This document shows, piece after piece, positions 49,151-49,256 of a stretch of 49,256 nt of DNA. Within the stretch, counting starts at the first letter, position 1, and the number at the start of each line of letters is the position of its first letter. Made by a program: the position numbers and the translations under genes. The DNA comes from Oscillospiraceae bacterium (GTDB taxonomy: Bacteria; Bacillota; Clostridia; Oscillospirales; Acutalibacteraceae): contig JAISUW010000064.1 in NCBI GenBank assembly GCA_031271865.1, forward strand, positions 1-49,256, written 5' to 3'. A model generated the notes under the pieces. That model was given only the letters and a program-made list of their open reading frames with translations. It did not search any database and was not told the origin of the DNA.

Positions 49151-49188
49151 GGGGGGATGGCAGGATTCCAGCCAGTTTTCGCGTCCTT

Positions 49189-49206
49189 GCGGCTTCGCGA
49201 AGCCGC
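49189..49206. repeat. TTCGCGAA-core palindrome at the contig end
   Basis: GCGGCTTCGCGAAGCCGC, identical to 31555-31572. It is followed by C-rich and then A-run sequence to the end of the window. If the pattern elsewhere holds, a stop codon lies just beyond the contig edge on one side. Confidence 0.8.
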
Positions 49207-49256
49207 CGGCGGGTAGCGCAACCCCAACCCCCCCACACCCCCAACAAAAAAAAAAA

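Noticed and set aside
1-49256. tRNA, rRNA, insertion sequences, phage genes, toxin-antitoxin or defence loci
   Set aside because: Looked for on both strands; no convincing cloverleaf, transposase, integrase or defence-type protein was seen. A search with tRNAscan-SE and Infernal would be needed to be certain about RNA genes.

Overview
The window looks like one chromosomal contig from a moderately GC-rich member of the Clostridia (Firmicutes), probably an uncultured gut Oscillospirales-type lineage. That placement is inference. It rests on the recJ-relA pairing, a LexA with the Gram-positive layout, a DapL-type lysine pathway, a paired M16 peptidase operon, a teichoic-acid-type CDP-glycerol transferase, DUF4474/DUF4349/DUF4838 proteins, strong GGAGG ribosome binding sites and near-consensus sigma-A promoters. 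I see no rRNA, tRNA, transposase, phage or CRISPR locus. Both ends of the window run into low-complexity or repetitive DNA, as at an assembly break.

Layout. 1-573: repeat-rich non-coding DNA. 0.6-7.0 kb (+): glgB, recJ, relA/spoT. 7.0-9.0 kb: a ferritin-like gene (-), pgsA, cysE. 9.1-14.3 kb (+): ApbE-type flavin transferase, NusG-II protein, EEP-family phosphodiesterase, and a large GT2 / CDP-glycerol glycerophosphotransferase fusion. 14.5-16.9 kb (+): ECF sigma factor, DUF4349 lipoprotein and zf-HC2 anti-sigma factor as one unit. 17-19.8 kb (-): DUF2975, HTH and DUF4153 genes from a promoter flanked by two near-identical operators. 19.9-22.7 kb: DUF2079 membrane protein (-) and lexA (+). 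22.7-30.1 kb (-): seven genes in one direction, M16-M16-lgt-folD-pspC-murL-murD2. 30.3-36.8 kb (+): Gfo/Idh/MocA oxidoreductase, a MacAB-like exporter cluster that includes an odd repeat-rich lipoprotein, and a NeuD-type acyltransferase. 37-42.3 kb (+): secreted DUF4474 protein, EamA transporter, zinc-ribbon/TM2 protein, DUF4838 protein. 42.3-49.1 kb (-): dapL, M20 peptidase, hisE, hisA, a possible small structured RNA, a DHDPS-family lyase and a secreted alpha/beta hydrolase.

Two observations stand out. First, unrelated genes at 18.8 kb and 39.5 kb carry, in frame in proline-rich linkers, the same three-unit array of perfect 19-nt palindromes at an exact 24-nt period. The core order is conserved (ATT, AAT, AAT), the arms differ, and base pairing is fully kept. 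Related hairpins, and a second family with a TTCGCGAA core, sit just after stop codons elsewhere in the contig. This resembles palindromic elements that invade coding sequence, as known in Rickettsia, but I do not recognise this family. Second, murL overlaps a murD-like gene, which predicts that D-glutamate for peptidoglycan is made by adding L-Glu and then epimerising it on the nucleotide precursor rather than by a free glutamate racemase.
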